Assembly (NCBI GenBank): GCA_022539475.1
Contig: VCMS01000010.1
Span: 62,001 to 126,000, forward strand
Source of the DNA: Gracilaria domingensis
Lineage: Eukaryota > Rhodophyta > Florideophyceae > Gracilariales > Gracilariaceae
Length of the DNA: 64,000 nt
Direction of reading: 5' to 3'
Program-made: the position numbers and the translations under genes
Notes under the pieces: generated by a model
The model's input: only the letters and a program-made list of their open reading frames with translations
Databases searched by the model: none
What the model was told of the DNA's origin: nothing
Shown: in pieces, positions 21,536 through 33,284 of the stretch
Layout: every line of letters begins with the position of its first letter
Position numbering within the stretch: the first letter of the stretch is position 1

Positions 21536-22389
21536 ATCGCATGCAAGCACATAATTGCTGATGTACAAAGCAGTTCAAGAAAAGAACTATCATGTACATC
21601 AGTATACTACAGGGTTTTGCAATGTGCTCCAAAAAGGGTACAATGAAGCGATTCGGCTTGATCGGTAGTAATTAATTTTGCGTATGTACCCTTAAAGAAA
21701 CCCAGAAATGAGCAAGTAATTTCCATGCGTCTGGTCAAATTGGTGCAATCTAGAGGGCTTTGTACACTAAACACTGTGTAGTACACAGTACTTTACATCT
21801 ATGTATGACATACATGGCGGCAACACTTTACTGCCGTATCATTTGCTGCGCGTGCTGGGCTTAAGTCTCTGCGTAGGCAACATGGTAGGTTTAGGCGCCA
21901 TGTTTGCCAATTATGTAAGTGTTACACTGCTTTGTCACGCTATTCTGTACCGAAAGAGTACAGAACGGAAATTAATATGCCGTTAATTTTACTTTAATGA
22001 TAACTACCAAGTTATCACAAGATTACATCAAAGGTATCATGTTATGTTGTGGTTATAAATTGGATAACATCAATGTTTTGCGGCCGGAGCTTCAGGGTTA
22101 GAAGTAGAGACAGTCTTAGATACCTCATTTATTTGTTAATCTGGTGAATTTCTTCCATGAGCTTCACAATTTTAGATCCTTACATGAACCAAATTTAAAG
22201 CTCCAGAGTTACAAAACTGAAACTGTTGGGCTTTTCTTGCAAACTTAGCAGGGTGTAACTTTAAATATCTTTTATTCAGCACTTTGAACTTTTTAGAGAA
22301 TACAAACAAAACAGTCTCATACATATATTCTAGCTTCATTTGAAGTTTGAACCGAAATAAAGTTCCACTTCCATGGTAATGCCCTGTGG
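21536..22389. other. AT-rich spacer, nothing recognised
   Basis: Only short ORFs are present. Near 22310-22370 a stretch ends in AATAAAG. I see no gene or repeat structure that I can defend. Confidence 0.4.
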
Positions 22390-22714
22390 GCTTAATACAC
22401 AACTGCCGTGTCTCGTCGCCGGGTTTGTCGCCGCTTGTCGCACCCCCCAGCGAGGGTTCATTATTGGTTTTCCCTTCTTTTTACCCGTTTATCTAGGGCT
22501 TACACTGCTCTACGGTACCTTTTATCCCAGCCGCTCTGGCTCCTAGATCAAGACCCGTTCACCCCTTAACCTCCGTAGGTATATCCCGTACCACGGGCGG
22601 TCTTACACCCGCGTTATACGTGTTCGGAGAGCTCACCGCTGAGCTCCTTTCGTCTAGAGGAAAAGGAATCGAACGCCTTGAGAGACGATCCCATAGCTGG
22701 GGTTTTGCTTTACA
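22390..22714 (+). repeat. LTR fragment of the element-B-related family
   Basis: The plus-strand end (GGTCTTACACCCG ... CCCATAGCTGGGGTTTTGCTTTACA, given here in part) resembles the 3' ends of the LTRs near 17280-17424 and the reverse complement of element B's LTR (CCCCATCGCTGGGTTTTGC). The left end and target duplication are unclear, so it may be truncated. Confidence 0.45.
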
Positions 22715-24640
22715 AATAAAACAAAACTAATGGAATCTCGGACAATTTTCCTGTGGAACAGAAGGAAAATGTGACGTAAATTTTCCCAATATAAAACTAC
22801 ATCGCGTTTATAAAACGATGTTGAAGAGACTGATTATGGACAGATATTTATGACGGCATCGATCCAGTGGTGGTAAAAAGAACGAATCAAGACCTGCACA
22901 CAAGATAAGTTTGCAAGTTGTAACTAATGAACCCATAGATTAGAAACACTACTAGTATGCATTATTGGAGAATATTCAATGATAAGTCTCGTTAAACAAA
23001 CCTTCCTTGAACGGCGATGTTCCAAAACACCTGAAGAAATGCGATCACTTCTGTGATCTCAAACATTCTTCTTTTGGGCACACCTTTGGTACCATTTTGA
23101 ACAGTTTGCTTCGATTTGACTTTAATTGTTCTTGACTAATTCCGACCGCAATTAGCTTGATCTTTCACTTCCAAACTTGTTCTTGTACAGCTCGTAGTGC
23201 TGGTTGATTTTAGATTTGTCTGACACGGAGAGGCAGTCATTCGTCGAACGGCATTACTACTGTCCTGCATACTTGTAACTACTTTTTTCGCACTTAAAGT
23301 ATCAGTCGTTTTCTTGCAGCGATGATCTACGCTAGTTCTCGGTCGCTGTGCGGCTGATCTTCTGTGATTAGTTATATGCTTTTGGATAGAGAAGCACTAG
23401 ATTTGCCGTTGATTACAGCTGGAAGGCTAATGCATTCTGTTCTTTTGTCTCTGCTTTTGGGTTCTGTCTATTCACTTCATTCAGTTGTAAAAATGACGTC
23501 CACACTATTCGAAGGGAATGTGTACGTGGAAGAAGTTTCGTCCGTGTGCCGGACCAGAATTAAGAAGAGTAAACGAATTTCTATGACTGCTAGTAGTTTT
23601 TTTATTATGGCCAAGATTGACTTTACATTTTGAGCTGATTACACGGTTTCCATGCTTGTAGGAGCTTAGCGATTATGAATCAGAAATTTCTATTCGGAGA
23701 TCCATAAACCTTTTTAGTAGTCAAAAGCAGCGAAACACAAGTTCAATAAATTTGTAGGCTTCAGAGAAAAATGATTGCGGTGCTCTCTTGGTTTTCTGTG
23801 ACGGTATCACGGCCTCTCAATCGCCTAATAGTTTGGTGCCTATTCAACGTGTAACACTCAATACGAGGGTATACAATGAATGCAAGCGCAAGCGCCCATT
23901 TTGAGTGAACTGACAGTCAGCTACTAATGCAAGCACAGTGTGCGTCGTACACGTAGTTCTTCCAGAATCAACCGATTCGCGAGATACGCTCCCCAAAAAA
24001 GCGCCTCAAGTTCCACGATTATATCGGTCATACGTCGCCGCTAGCAAAAAGTTTACTTGACTTCAATGCACCGGAGCACAGACTTCTGTTCATATCGCAA
24101 TACCGACATGATTCACGTGACTTCCATTCTCTCCAACCTGCTAAACGTTGCCGTCACCGCCATTCCTATCGACATTGTCCTATGTTCCTCGCACGGGACA
24201 TTTGGTCCAAACGCAGTACGTTAACACATTGGGTTACGTCTTTCTCGATCACCAGATTGCTTCATGTCTACAGACAATTTTAGCGCTGTCCGTGGCACGC
24301 AGTCCTCCACGTCGCGGAGAGCCAGCCGCAAAAGAAGTTGGTGGCCTTCCGAGTGTTTTAATCTCCAGCCAGACGCTAACAACTCCTCACTGATCGACAA
24401 CCTTCGCACAATTTGCAATGGTTGTGGGTAGCAAAAGAAGTCGAGTCATATGAATGCCACCCCAGGTGGTCAACATTTGTTACAAGGTTCGTTTACTCCC
24501 CCGGATGTAATTGTCCGGCTTCTGATGTCCTTTCCATCTCTAGCCCGCTCTTATCAAAACCGTGGATTCTCATCTGAGTGATTCGGAATACCTCTAACGC
24601 CGGCCAAGAGACGTCTTGAAAGTCCGGAAGCTTCTTTGCT
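22715..24640. other. AT-rich spacer with dispersed repeat matches
   Basis: About 23580-23690 resembles 4700-4800 (the TTTGAGCTGATT ... GTAGGAGCTT stretch), so a dispersed repeat is present in both. From about 24300 the text becomes hAT-like (a possible CX2C zinc-finger remnant near 24410). No intact gene is seen. Confidence 0.35.
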
Positions 24641-25415
24641 CCCCACTCATGCGACAAAGCCGCATACAGTTGATTCTGTTACGTCTCATGCGGGGAACAG
24701 AGCTGTCGTTGTTCGTGAACCAAACGGGTTTGCAGCCAAACTAACCTGATTTAATGAGCTGCTGACGCAGCTAGTGGTGAACCATGTGCTGCCATTCAGC
24801 ATTTTGACTCGAAAGGAGGATGTAAATGAGCTTTTTCAGCTCATAAAGCTGCTTGATCCACGTATGGAGGAACATGTACCAGCGATATATCGAATGGATG
24901 GTAAGAATATCAATGTATCATACGACAAAAACTGACGTTTGTCAAGTCCGCAATTACGTCATCGCTGAGGAAAGCTTACGGCACATTAATCTTCAACGGC
25001 TGGACCGACGCTAGCTCTGAGAATGCGACTAATGTGCTTCTGAGTATAACAGGTATGGAGAGGTCCAGAACGACGTACTTTCTACGATCAATTTACACGC
25101 GGTCGTCCAGTTGCGACTCGTCACTCTACGCGGACGTGGTAGAATCTGTCGTCTTGCAGTTTGGTGAGGTGGCACGCATATCGGCTGTCGTACGTGATAA
25201 TACGAGCTCGTGCTTAAAGGCCGAAGAGGAGCTTTCTATGAAACACAATCACATTATTCCCGGCCAGGACTAGACGCATGTGGCGAATTTGTTGATGTAG
25301 GATATGGGGCAGCTTCAGTGGGTAAGTGAAAATCTGAACACAGTATCTGGTATTGTCAGCGACATGCGGAAGCACTAAAAGCTCTTTTTCCGCTTTAAAC
25401 AACCGAAAAAACAGT
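24640..25415 (+). pseudogene. hAT transposase fragment (DUF659-like)
   Basis: In one plus frame after small shifts, the text reads as a hAT N-terminal/RNase-H-fold region: NELLTQLVVNHVLPFSILTR, then TLIFNGWTDASSENATN, VVRDNTSSCLKAEEEL and an ANLLM.DMGQLQWVSE stretch that matches the conserved 'AAHCLNL..DIGK' region. Stops and frameshifts interrupt it. It ends against the C-terminal remains of a copia element lying on the other strand. Confidence 0.6.
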
Positions 25416-25434
25416 ACACTGTTTGCCATTTCAT

Positions 25435-25585
25435 CAATTAAAGGGCAAACACCAAGCTCTGTTCGATGCAATTCGAAGATATTTCTTCCCAAGAGTTTCG
25501 TCATTATGTCCGCAGTCATGTTCCCAGTAGGTACAAACTCGACCATGAACACCTTCCTTTCAATAAGGTGCTTAACATAATTTCC
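25435..25585 (-). pseudogene. copia pol C-terminal tail (separated by a hAT insertion)
   Basis: The minus strand encodes VEFVPTGNMTADIMTKLLGR, the signature just after RNase H in copia polyproteins. It joins in frame to the RNase H at 28382-29100 once the hAT element and one copy of its 8-bp duplication are set aside. Confidence 0.8.
25578..25585. repeat. hAT target-site duplication, left
   Basis: TAATTTCC, repeated at 28382-28389. Eight bases is the length typical of hAT transposons. Confidence 0.9.
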
Positions 25586-28381
25586 CAGAGGCGTATATGT
25601 GACTAACTTTTTAGCTCCCCATCAAAGTCATAGTCAATGTTAAAATAGGCATGGTTAGTCAGATCTACTCATATTTAGTCAGCTTAGGTAGCTGACTTAA
25701 AATTTACCACTTCAGCAGCTACTTTGTCTACCAGAAGCCGAAATGAACGCGTTTTTGGGTGCATAAGACTACCATGCCCGAGATGATTGCTGTCCAACTC
25801 GTTTTTGACAAGGACGCGAATCATTTCCGTCATCTCTAGGGTACTAGTCAGTAAGGACTGACTTTAGTTACCTTCTAATCGACCAAAGTCACTGAACAAT
25901 CTCTCTGCAGGGGCCGAGGAAGCTTTCGAAGACAACGCTGCACGTGCTACAGTGTTGAAAGAAACAAGAATAACCATCATTGGTGTTTCGTTTTCCTCCT
26001 TCCAAAACTCTAGCGCTTCATTGGGTTCCTTCCTTCCCATAGAATTGAATTTTTGAAGCATAGTCTTGTGCAATAAACCAAAAATGACTTCCAGGTCACT
26101 TGAATGAGATTTCAATTCGGGCTCCAATTCGACAGCTTCTTTCACCACTGCCATGTATAACAAGTTATAATATGCATCTTTTTCGTCTTGTGTGCATGAA
26201 AGAAAGTCCAGGGCACATTCATTGATGTCTATCATAGAGGAAATGTGAAAAAGAAGGACTCTTCTTTGACCTCTTATCTCTCGCTCCGGCGCAAAGTTTG
26301 ATTCACTGATTGGGCATCAGTTCACAACCAACTCTTTTACAGGTTCCCAAAGCATTCCAAGTCGAGATTTGATGGTTTCAGCCAGCCTAGATGCCAAATG
26401 TTTTGCATGCGCCTTACGAAGCTTAATAGCACGTGCTTCCTCTCTCTCTTTATCGGCCACCGCAGTTGAAGGGTGTAACGGCAAGGCAGAGAGCTCTTCA
26501 CTTTCGCTCGTGTCGTCCAAGAAAAGTTCTGTAATGTTTGATCCCCCTTGAAAGGTTGGGGCAGAAGTCAAGCGGTGTGCCATGATCAACAAAGTTTTGT
26601 GAAGCTCGCGAAGGAGACGAGGTGCTCTCGACATGGTTACTTTTCGATCAGCCTCGAGCTGTCGAGCGACCCGACGAACTTCTGAAAGCACTGTAACAAA
26701 CTCGGCAAGAACGTCTTGCTGTTCGTTTGAAAGAAATGGAAGATCTTGGGAAGAAATATTCAGCTCTTCAGATACTGCGGATATATTTCGGATTTGACAG
26801 AGATACACAGACATAGCCGCCAGACGCGAGTGCCAGCGAGTTGGTATGTCGTGCTTCAATTTCTGAAGACGGTCTCGGGTCACACCATCTTCTAACTGTT
26901 CTGCCTCATTGTCGCTAGTCGCTGTATGCACGCGAATCTTTTCGGAACCAATAACACGGTTTTGCTCTAGTACCTCTTGAATTATACATCGTAGCTGTTC
27001 TCCAGTTTTCAATGCAACTCCAACATTTAAAGTAGCTATTGGAGCGCAGCGTAACCTCCACTCATTGTCCACATAATGTTATGTTATTCTTAGGATGGGC
27101 GCTCCTAAGGCCGCGCTGCAGCCATCAACTGTTATGCATCTCGTTCGGGCGTCAGTTACGGATGATCGTAAAATGTTACACACAGCCACAAACGTATGAT
27201 AAAACATTCGATTAGTAACGCCCTGGCTGCAAAACTGAATTCGTCCACCGAATACGTCGATAAATTCCTGCAGAATATGTGAATCAGTCTGCGAAGGAGG
27301 CGTTTCGGTTGCGCAAAAGAAAAGAATCACAGAAACCGCCTGAAGAACTTTCGCAGAAACTTCCGTTCTCTTTGAAACGATTTCGTTTGAGGTTTTTCTC
27401 GAGACATTAAAAAAGCGCTCAATGCTTTGAACCCTGTTTCCACCAGTATATCTTCTACACTCCTGTTCGATGCGGTTTCTCAAAATGGTTTCAGTTGCAT
27501 TCGTTTCATTCAGCTTAACTACGGCGGAGTAAAGGTGCAGATGCTTGTTTCTGTAATGCTGGATTATATTACTGGTTGATAAACTACTGTTCACAGCTCT
27601 TGAAAAGCCACAAATGGCACAAACAAACTTTGGACTTTCATCCGATATTCACAGTGTGGCTGCTATTGTACTCTAAACCGAAGATTTTGAGCATGATCCT
27701 CGTCCTGCTGCTGCTTTTCGGCGTTGTTTCTGTATCGCGCTTTTCTTCTGAACGAGGCTCTGAGCTGTGGCTTCAACTTCAAGAATGTGGTCGTTTCCAC
27801 TCATTGACGCAGAAGTGAGAGAGCGCGGCTTGTTCCTATTTTGAGTCATGTTATGTCTGAACAAGATGCGGTAATGTCTGAGAAGAAAGAGCACCGTGGT
27901 TTCCAAGCTCAAGAAGAGATAAAGAACAGGTTTTCGTCTTGTGTAACGAACTAAAAAGCTGCCCTCTATCGAAACTCTAATTCAGACCTTACATGAGTAC
28001 TGAAAGTAAACTGACCATGTGTAAGAAGACACATACTTTCACTGATTTCTGAACTTACATTTGTGAGTTACAAGAGACTTATTGAGCTTTTAACAAGTTT
28101 CAATTGATCTTCACTTTTTTATGTTTACATAAGGCAACATATGCAAATTGATATGTTGGCTGTCAGCCATCTCTGAGGAGCTGTACTCCGTTTTTCCACT
28201 CAATTCTGTCTTCTGTTTAGTCCTCTTACTTTATACTGATGAATTATTCCTACAAGCACATGAAATGACTAGGTGTGACTAGATGTAACTAGATGTGACT
28301 TATTTTACACCGTTACGGAAGTCAGTCAGTCATTAGTTGCAAGAAATTCGCCAAAATTAGTCAGTCACATATACGGGCCTG
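25586..28381 (-). mobile_element. 2.8-kb hAT transposon inserted in copia
   Basis: The terminal inverted repeats begin CAGAGGCGTATATGTGACTA (left) and CAGGCCCGTATATGTGACTG (right, inverted), continuing imperfectly for about 28 bp. TAATTTCC flanks both ends. The insertion splits the reading frame of the copia RNase H/C-terminal region. Copies of a TGTGACTAG motif near 28270-28300 form subterminal repeats, which are often transposase binding sites in this superfamily. Confidence 0.92.
25864..27912 (-). pseudogene. hAT transposase, one frame with in-frame stops
   Basis: A single minus frame of about 680 codons covers the whole protein. It has a BED-type zinc finger (FVCAICGF ... IIQHYRNKH, near 27540-27630), an ITVDGC ... 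HYVDNEW catalytic stretch (27050-27130), KHDIPTRWHSRLAAM (near 26840), and the C-terminal hATC dimerisation motif ASSAPAERLFSDFGRL just before 25870. In-frame stops occur near 27673, 27640, 27079 and 26317, with no large deletions. The copy is therefore only lightly decayed but cannot make full-length transposase unless the stops are spliced out. Confidence 0.85.
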
Positions 28382-29100
28382 TAATTTCCTCTGATTGCGA
28401 CATGCTTTGCACCCCGAATCCAATCTTTTGACCCACATATGGCCTCCTGGTTGTCATGTAGAAGCAGAGTCGGCTCAAGGCATTCACACCGTAGTCCTTT
28501 TAACACGTGACGCATCCATACAATGGTCTTACAAGCTTCGCTCGCCGCCACAAATTCCGCTTCTGACGTGGAAAGGGCAACGACCGATTGCTTCAGACAT
28601 TTCCTGGCAACAGAAGACCCATTGATCTTCACAACCAATACTGTTGTAGACTTCCTGGTTGATTTGTCTGAACCCCAATCAGCATCCGCCAAGGCCACCA
28701 GGTTTTCTTCTACTCCACCAAGCTTCAGTCCATACTCCTTGGTGCCCATCAAGTACCTCAAAACACGTGTACATCCCTGAAAATCATATTTTCTCGGAAA
28801 TCTGATTCGTCTGCAGAGCAAAGTCACAGCAGTGTTGGTATCGGGTCTGGTTTTGGTCGCCAGAAAACGTAAACAGCTGTGCGCTTCGGTCGTAAGCGCA
28901 AGATGGTGGAGTGAAAAGTGTGGAGTTTGATGCCTCCGGTTTACTTGGGAGGCGTTGCAGCGAGGCGTTAAGTACGCCGCAGCTCGAGAACGAACACAGC
29001 TTGAGCTCCACGCAAATCTACAGTGCCACCCAGAATTGCGTCTCTGAGTGACGTGGACGCACGAGGGTGATGCATGCCTCGCGCTGTGCGTGGTTGGCAC
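28382..29100 (-). pseudogene. copia RT end and RNase H
   Basis: The minus strand encodes FLATKTRPDTNTAVTLLCR, RVLRYLMGTKEYGLKL, then the RNase H motifs ADADWGSDKSTRKST and ALSTSEAEFVAASEACK, and DNQEAICG, all typical of Ty1/copia. A frameshift precedes ATKTRPD. The earlier RT and integrase are missing. Upstream sequence belongs to gypsy C. Confidence 0.85.
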
Positions 29101-29885
29101 TCAATTTAAACTCCTAAATGACTATCTGCGTAGTGTTTCTACCAAGTGGCTGAGTAACGGCCACTACACTTCCCTTCTTCAAAGACCGAGTATCTTCTTT
29201 GCCTTCTTAGCCAATGCTTGGGGAGTAATTTTGCGGCGCAGTTAACTTGTCACCATGACTGGCACGTCTTTGTACATCTGTGTGAGTGGTTCCAGAGTAC
29301 CTTCGTCCTTGATGAGACCCTCCCAGCAAACATGAACAAATATTCCATCTTTGTTCTCGAGCAGTTTCAGTAGACGAGAAACCGGCATACCCGTTTCAGA
29401 GGTAAGCAAATGCGACATGAAAGCCTCCTTGTTGAGGGAGGCGTCGTGATAGATTTTCAAGCGAGAGCCATGTACATCTTCTACCATACCGTTGCGTAGA
29501 TCTTCTACTTAGAAAACGTAGTCTGAAAGCGCTTTAACAATTCGCCTGGGGCCGCGCCAACACAGCGCCAGCTTCTCGTCGGCGTGGAAGTCCTCACGAG
29601 CAACTAGAACAAAGTAACCCTTCTCGAAGTTCGGGAGCTTCCCTTTCGAAGCGCGAGAGCGAGAGAGTGCTCTGTTCTTCTACAACGCCGAATGCACCAA
29701 GGGGTGCAGCTCGGCAACTCTCGCCTTGAGGGCGTCGATGTTCACGCACTTTTCCAACAGTGCTTCGGTTACAGTCATCGCCTCAGTGGTGGTAGTGCGC
29801 AGAAAGGTTGAGATTGGAGGAGTTGAATCCATGCCAAGAAATGCGGTGATAGGGGCGATTTCGTTGCGCTGAGGTGAGGGTGATC
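29101..29885 (-). pseudogene. gypsy C, C-terminal integrase tail and chromodomain-like end
   Basis: The minus strand reads NEIAPITAFLGM, then a GPRRIVKALSDYVF * VEDLRNG SH3-like segment (one TAA at about 29511), and HVCWEGLIKDEGTLEPL, a chromodomain-like end, closing with a Lys-rich tail that stops near 29185. This layout recalls gypsy elements common in oomycetes. It is continuous with the gypsy C part at 42168-45180: both sides meet the TGATC duplication of element B. The integrase core is missing, so it was deleted before or apart from B's arrival. Confidence 0.7.
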
Positions 29886-30703
29886 TGTTGTGCAAAACCC
29901 AGCGATGGGGAAAGACACGCAAAGGCGGTTCAGACCCTCTCTCAAGAGGCCAGCACAGCAGTAGAGCACTCCCACAGGTACGAAACGGTAATGCCGGCTG
30001 TAAGACCGGGGTCGACCCTTCTCAAGTAATGGAGGGAGCGAAGCGGCGAAGAAGACGCGTCCAGCGGTAGAGAACACACGACACAATTCGGCAGTAGCGT
30101 CACGTGCGTAGCACGCGGTACCCACGAGTGTGGCGATGACACGCTACAGCGGTAATAGCCCACGCGAGTGTGTCGAGCCACGAACGGTATGCACCGGTAC
30201 ACCAAGTAGTGCTACCTGTATAACAGGGACAGAAATAAAGAAAACACACACAAAGTAAACACGCGAAAGCGGTAGTGGTGTTGATGATGCCACGAGGCGG
30301 ATAACGAACCCGACACACGGTGGCGACTCTCCGCAAGGAGGCTATCACACACCGAGGGTGGTAAGCTAGAGCCGAACACTCGGTTGGGTTCGTTTACTTC
30401 CCCAGCAATGGGTGCGGCTCAACCTACTAAGTACTGCAGTAGGTTGGCCCACTGTCAGTGTGGTACAGCAGATATGCTACAAATATCTACTTCAAATACC
30501 CCAATGAATGGGTGCAAACCTCCCACACGTGTGTGACTCACCGGCTAGGCCGTGCACCTCATAACACTAATTCTAATATTAAGTATACCCAAGAATGGGC
30601 TGATCTCACCAGTTACTCATACTGTGTGCCACCACTTCCCGGCATCGCCGTGCATGTTATGAATCGCATCAGCGAAGGAGTCCCGAAATCGCGTTGCACT
30701 ACA
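29886..30703 (-). repeat. 3' LTR of element B
   Basis: Plus-strand start TGTTGTGCAAAA, end GTTGCACTACA. The adjacent minus-strand tract GAATGGGGAAA (30704-30714) is the polypurine primer site for plus-strand DNA synthesis. Confidence 0.93.
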
Positions 30704-30714
30704 TTTCCCCATTC
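30704..30714 (-). other. polypurine tract of element B
   Basis: The minus strand reads GAATGGGGAAA directly before the 3' LTR start TGTAGTGC. Confidence 0.75.
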
Positions 30715-30782
30715 TTAGGGTGCGAGACGACCCCGCGAGCCGTTTTGCTTTCCTTCTCTGGAGTGTATTTAAGCACGTTGGC

Positions 30783-32849
30783 ATGACGGTCTCCAATCCG
30801 GCCTCCCCGGTCTCTTCTAACGGCGACTTTGGTCAACCCCTCTCCACGCGTACTGCGGTAGTGTCTCCTCCGATACCTCGGCGCGCTCTCCCTTCTCTCT
30901 CGCTTCCAGCGCTTTCGTCTCTTCCTCGCGCGCTTCCTGCGATGCCGAATCCGAATCAGGGTAGCAACCAACCGCCTGGCGGGTCTCAGAACCAATACGT
31001 TGGTGGTTTCGCTGGGCCTTCACACCCTTCCTCCTCTGGAGTGCCTCTCTCACAGCCGTCTTCCGCTGGCGTTCCGTTTCCGCAACCGGTCAATCCGGGA
31101 TTTCACACGGCGCCTCTTCCCCAAACGGGTGGTCAACTTCCGCCCCCGGCGTCTGTACCGCAATGGAACTGGATCGCTCCTGCTGTCCCGGTCCAACCGG
31201 TAGTCAACCCGCATGCGGGCGCGTGGGCGTCGTATGACGAACTCGACAACGTCGACCCTCGCACGAATCCCACACCGTTCTTACGGGCTCCGTGGTTTCA
31301 TCCGCAAGGCGTGACCAATCGTTCCTTCGTCGAGGCGTATGCAGATGGCAGTGATCACCTCCCAGAAGGCGTGCACGTCTGGATGACGGTGACGTTCGAC
31401 TGGCATTACCGGATTGCCGTGCCTACCAACGCGCTCGTCCACCATCGTGGTCAGTCACAAAACTCCGCCCGGGCGGCCATGGTTCGCGTAGCGCACATGC
31501 GAATGTTTCGCACGTACTCAGAGCGCCCGATTCCGGCGAACTTCTGTTTTGACGTGGCCTTCTTCCGAACACTCGGCGAAATCCAATATGGAGAGAATTT
31601 GGCCCGGCTCGCCGGTGTGGTCGAGCGTTACCAGAACGTCCCCGTTCACCAGGATCTCCTGTGCTGGACCCGTCCGCTTCTGCGTGCAGAATTTCGATAT
31701 CTCCCACGCGTGCCGCGGTCCAACTACCTTCGAACAATGATCCGTCCCGAACGACGTGCCCGCTCTCGATGGGGTCACCTTATCCCGTATCAAAACACGG
31801 AGTCAAACCGGATTCGTCCGCGCCACATGCGTGGGAGATATGTTCCTCTCCCCTTTGTGTGGGCGTCCGTGGAGGTCTGCCGTGGCTGCTACGTGGAACT
31901 CCCCCCCTGTCTCACGTATGTGGGTAGTAGGCTCGTGACAAACCCGTTTACGGGATGGTGGAGCGTTGTCCTCACGGAGTGGGCGGCGCGAACAGCGGTT
32001 TATCTCCTCAACGAGGTATATGACCAGTATCGACTGTGGTTCATTCCCCCGCGCTTGCGGCAACTCATCCGAGCCTTGGATCTCACCATCCCGCTTGGCG
32101 GTAATGGAAACTTCTCGGAAGTCATGTGCCTCTTGCGAGTGATCGATGGCGTCGACTGGAGTCAGATTCCTCTTTCGTAGAGCGCGCGGGACGAAGGCGA
32201 TTCCGCTATTGATCGGTCTCCGGGTTGCCGGTCCCCACTGTCGGGTGATTACATCTATTACGACCCCTGGACACGGGTGCCGATTACCAACACCGAGGCG
32301 GAGCTCCTTCGGAACGCCGAGCGGATCATCCCTCCGGGGCACCCTACGGGCTTCATCATAACTGATGAGTGCTTCCACCCTGTTGGGGACCAGAACATCA
32401 TGGTTGACGACGCTCCTGATGACGGTGACGAGTACGGCGACGACGACTTCGCGGCAGCTCCGGTGGACGAGACAGTGCCTGCTTCAGCAGTGCCAAGTCC
32501 CCAAGCGGGTGCTAACGCGGCCTTGTCGAGCCCGGTGAATGTTCCTTCTGCGCCTCAAGCGGTTCCTGTACCCACACCAGTGGTTGTCTCGACTCCAGAG
32601 GAGAGTGCTGCCCATTCTGCGATGGGGGCGTCGGCTGCGCCGAACGAAGCCGCGAACGCGGGTATCTCTGATGAAGTACGGGCTGCCGTGATTGCTCAGT
32701 TCCTCAGCGAGGCTGGTGCTTCCACGCGGCGTCGGGGGACGTTTCGCAAATGCGCGCTGCTCTCCTCGCGCAGCTCGCGAGCGCGAACAATCAGCCTGGT
32801 TCCGAGTAACTCGTGCAACTTCTCCTCCATGGAGTCGCCCCCTGGGTAA
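30783..32849 (+). CDS. antisense accessory ORF of element B, with one internal amber codon
   Basis: On the strand opposite gag-pol, between the chromodomain and the 3' LTR, a frame opens with ATG at 30783 (another in-frame ATG at 30942). It runs 465 codons to a TAG at 32178-32180, then stays open in the same frame to 32849. The product starts with a Pro/Ser/Gly/Gln-rich region (to about residue 150). A compact Trp- and Arg-rich domain follows, with motifs such as VWMTVTFDWHYRIAVP, YLPRVPRSNYLR and NPFTGWWSVVL, and then, after the TAG, an acidic and Ala/Pro-rich tail. No known family is recognised, and no env features (signal peptide, TM) are seen. A TATA-like TATTTAAG lies at 30766. The position resembles antisense ORFs of some plant gypsy lineages. 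Confidence 0.6.
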
Positions 32850-33284
32850 TACCCATTAGCTAGGCAGTTGCGGGCTCGAATAGCGAGCCGCAACGTAGTT
32901 ACGATAACCAGTAAAACTGTGCCTTCTCTTAACTTCAAGGCTTCTTTCCTTTCTCAAGGTACATACTTCACAACCTCTCCCTTCCGGGGTAATCTTCCTC
33001 TTACGAGTTTCCATTTCCTCTTCATAGAGTTCTTCTTTCTCTTCTGAGCTTCATTTCCTCTTCATAGAGTCTTCTTCCTCTTCCGAGTGTATCTATCGTC
33101 TCCTCTTCCTGAGGGCATGACTGTTCGAACTTCAACTTTCCTCTCCATAGAGTGTCTCCTCACCACACGAGTAGCGGTACAGTACTTCTCCGGAGGTTGT
33201 CGCAGTGTTCCTCGATTGAGTGTTGTCGTTCGTAGGACCGTTCGTGCGCGGTACCCGATAAGCCTCCGTCTCCAACGACTTGTG
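32850..33284. other. pyrimidine-rich spacer of element B
   Basis: Imperfect repeats of a TTTCCTCTTCATAGAG-type unit fill about 32930-33110. On the minus strand these are purine-rich tracts downstream of the chromodomain stop, possibly an extra polypurine region. No gene is supported. Confidence 0.45.

Noticed and set aside
30720-32180. Antisense ORF of element B as an env gene
   Set aside because: No signal peptide, fusion peptide or TM segment, and it is on the opposite strand to gag-pol; described instead as an accessory ORF of unknown role.
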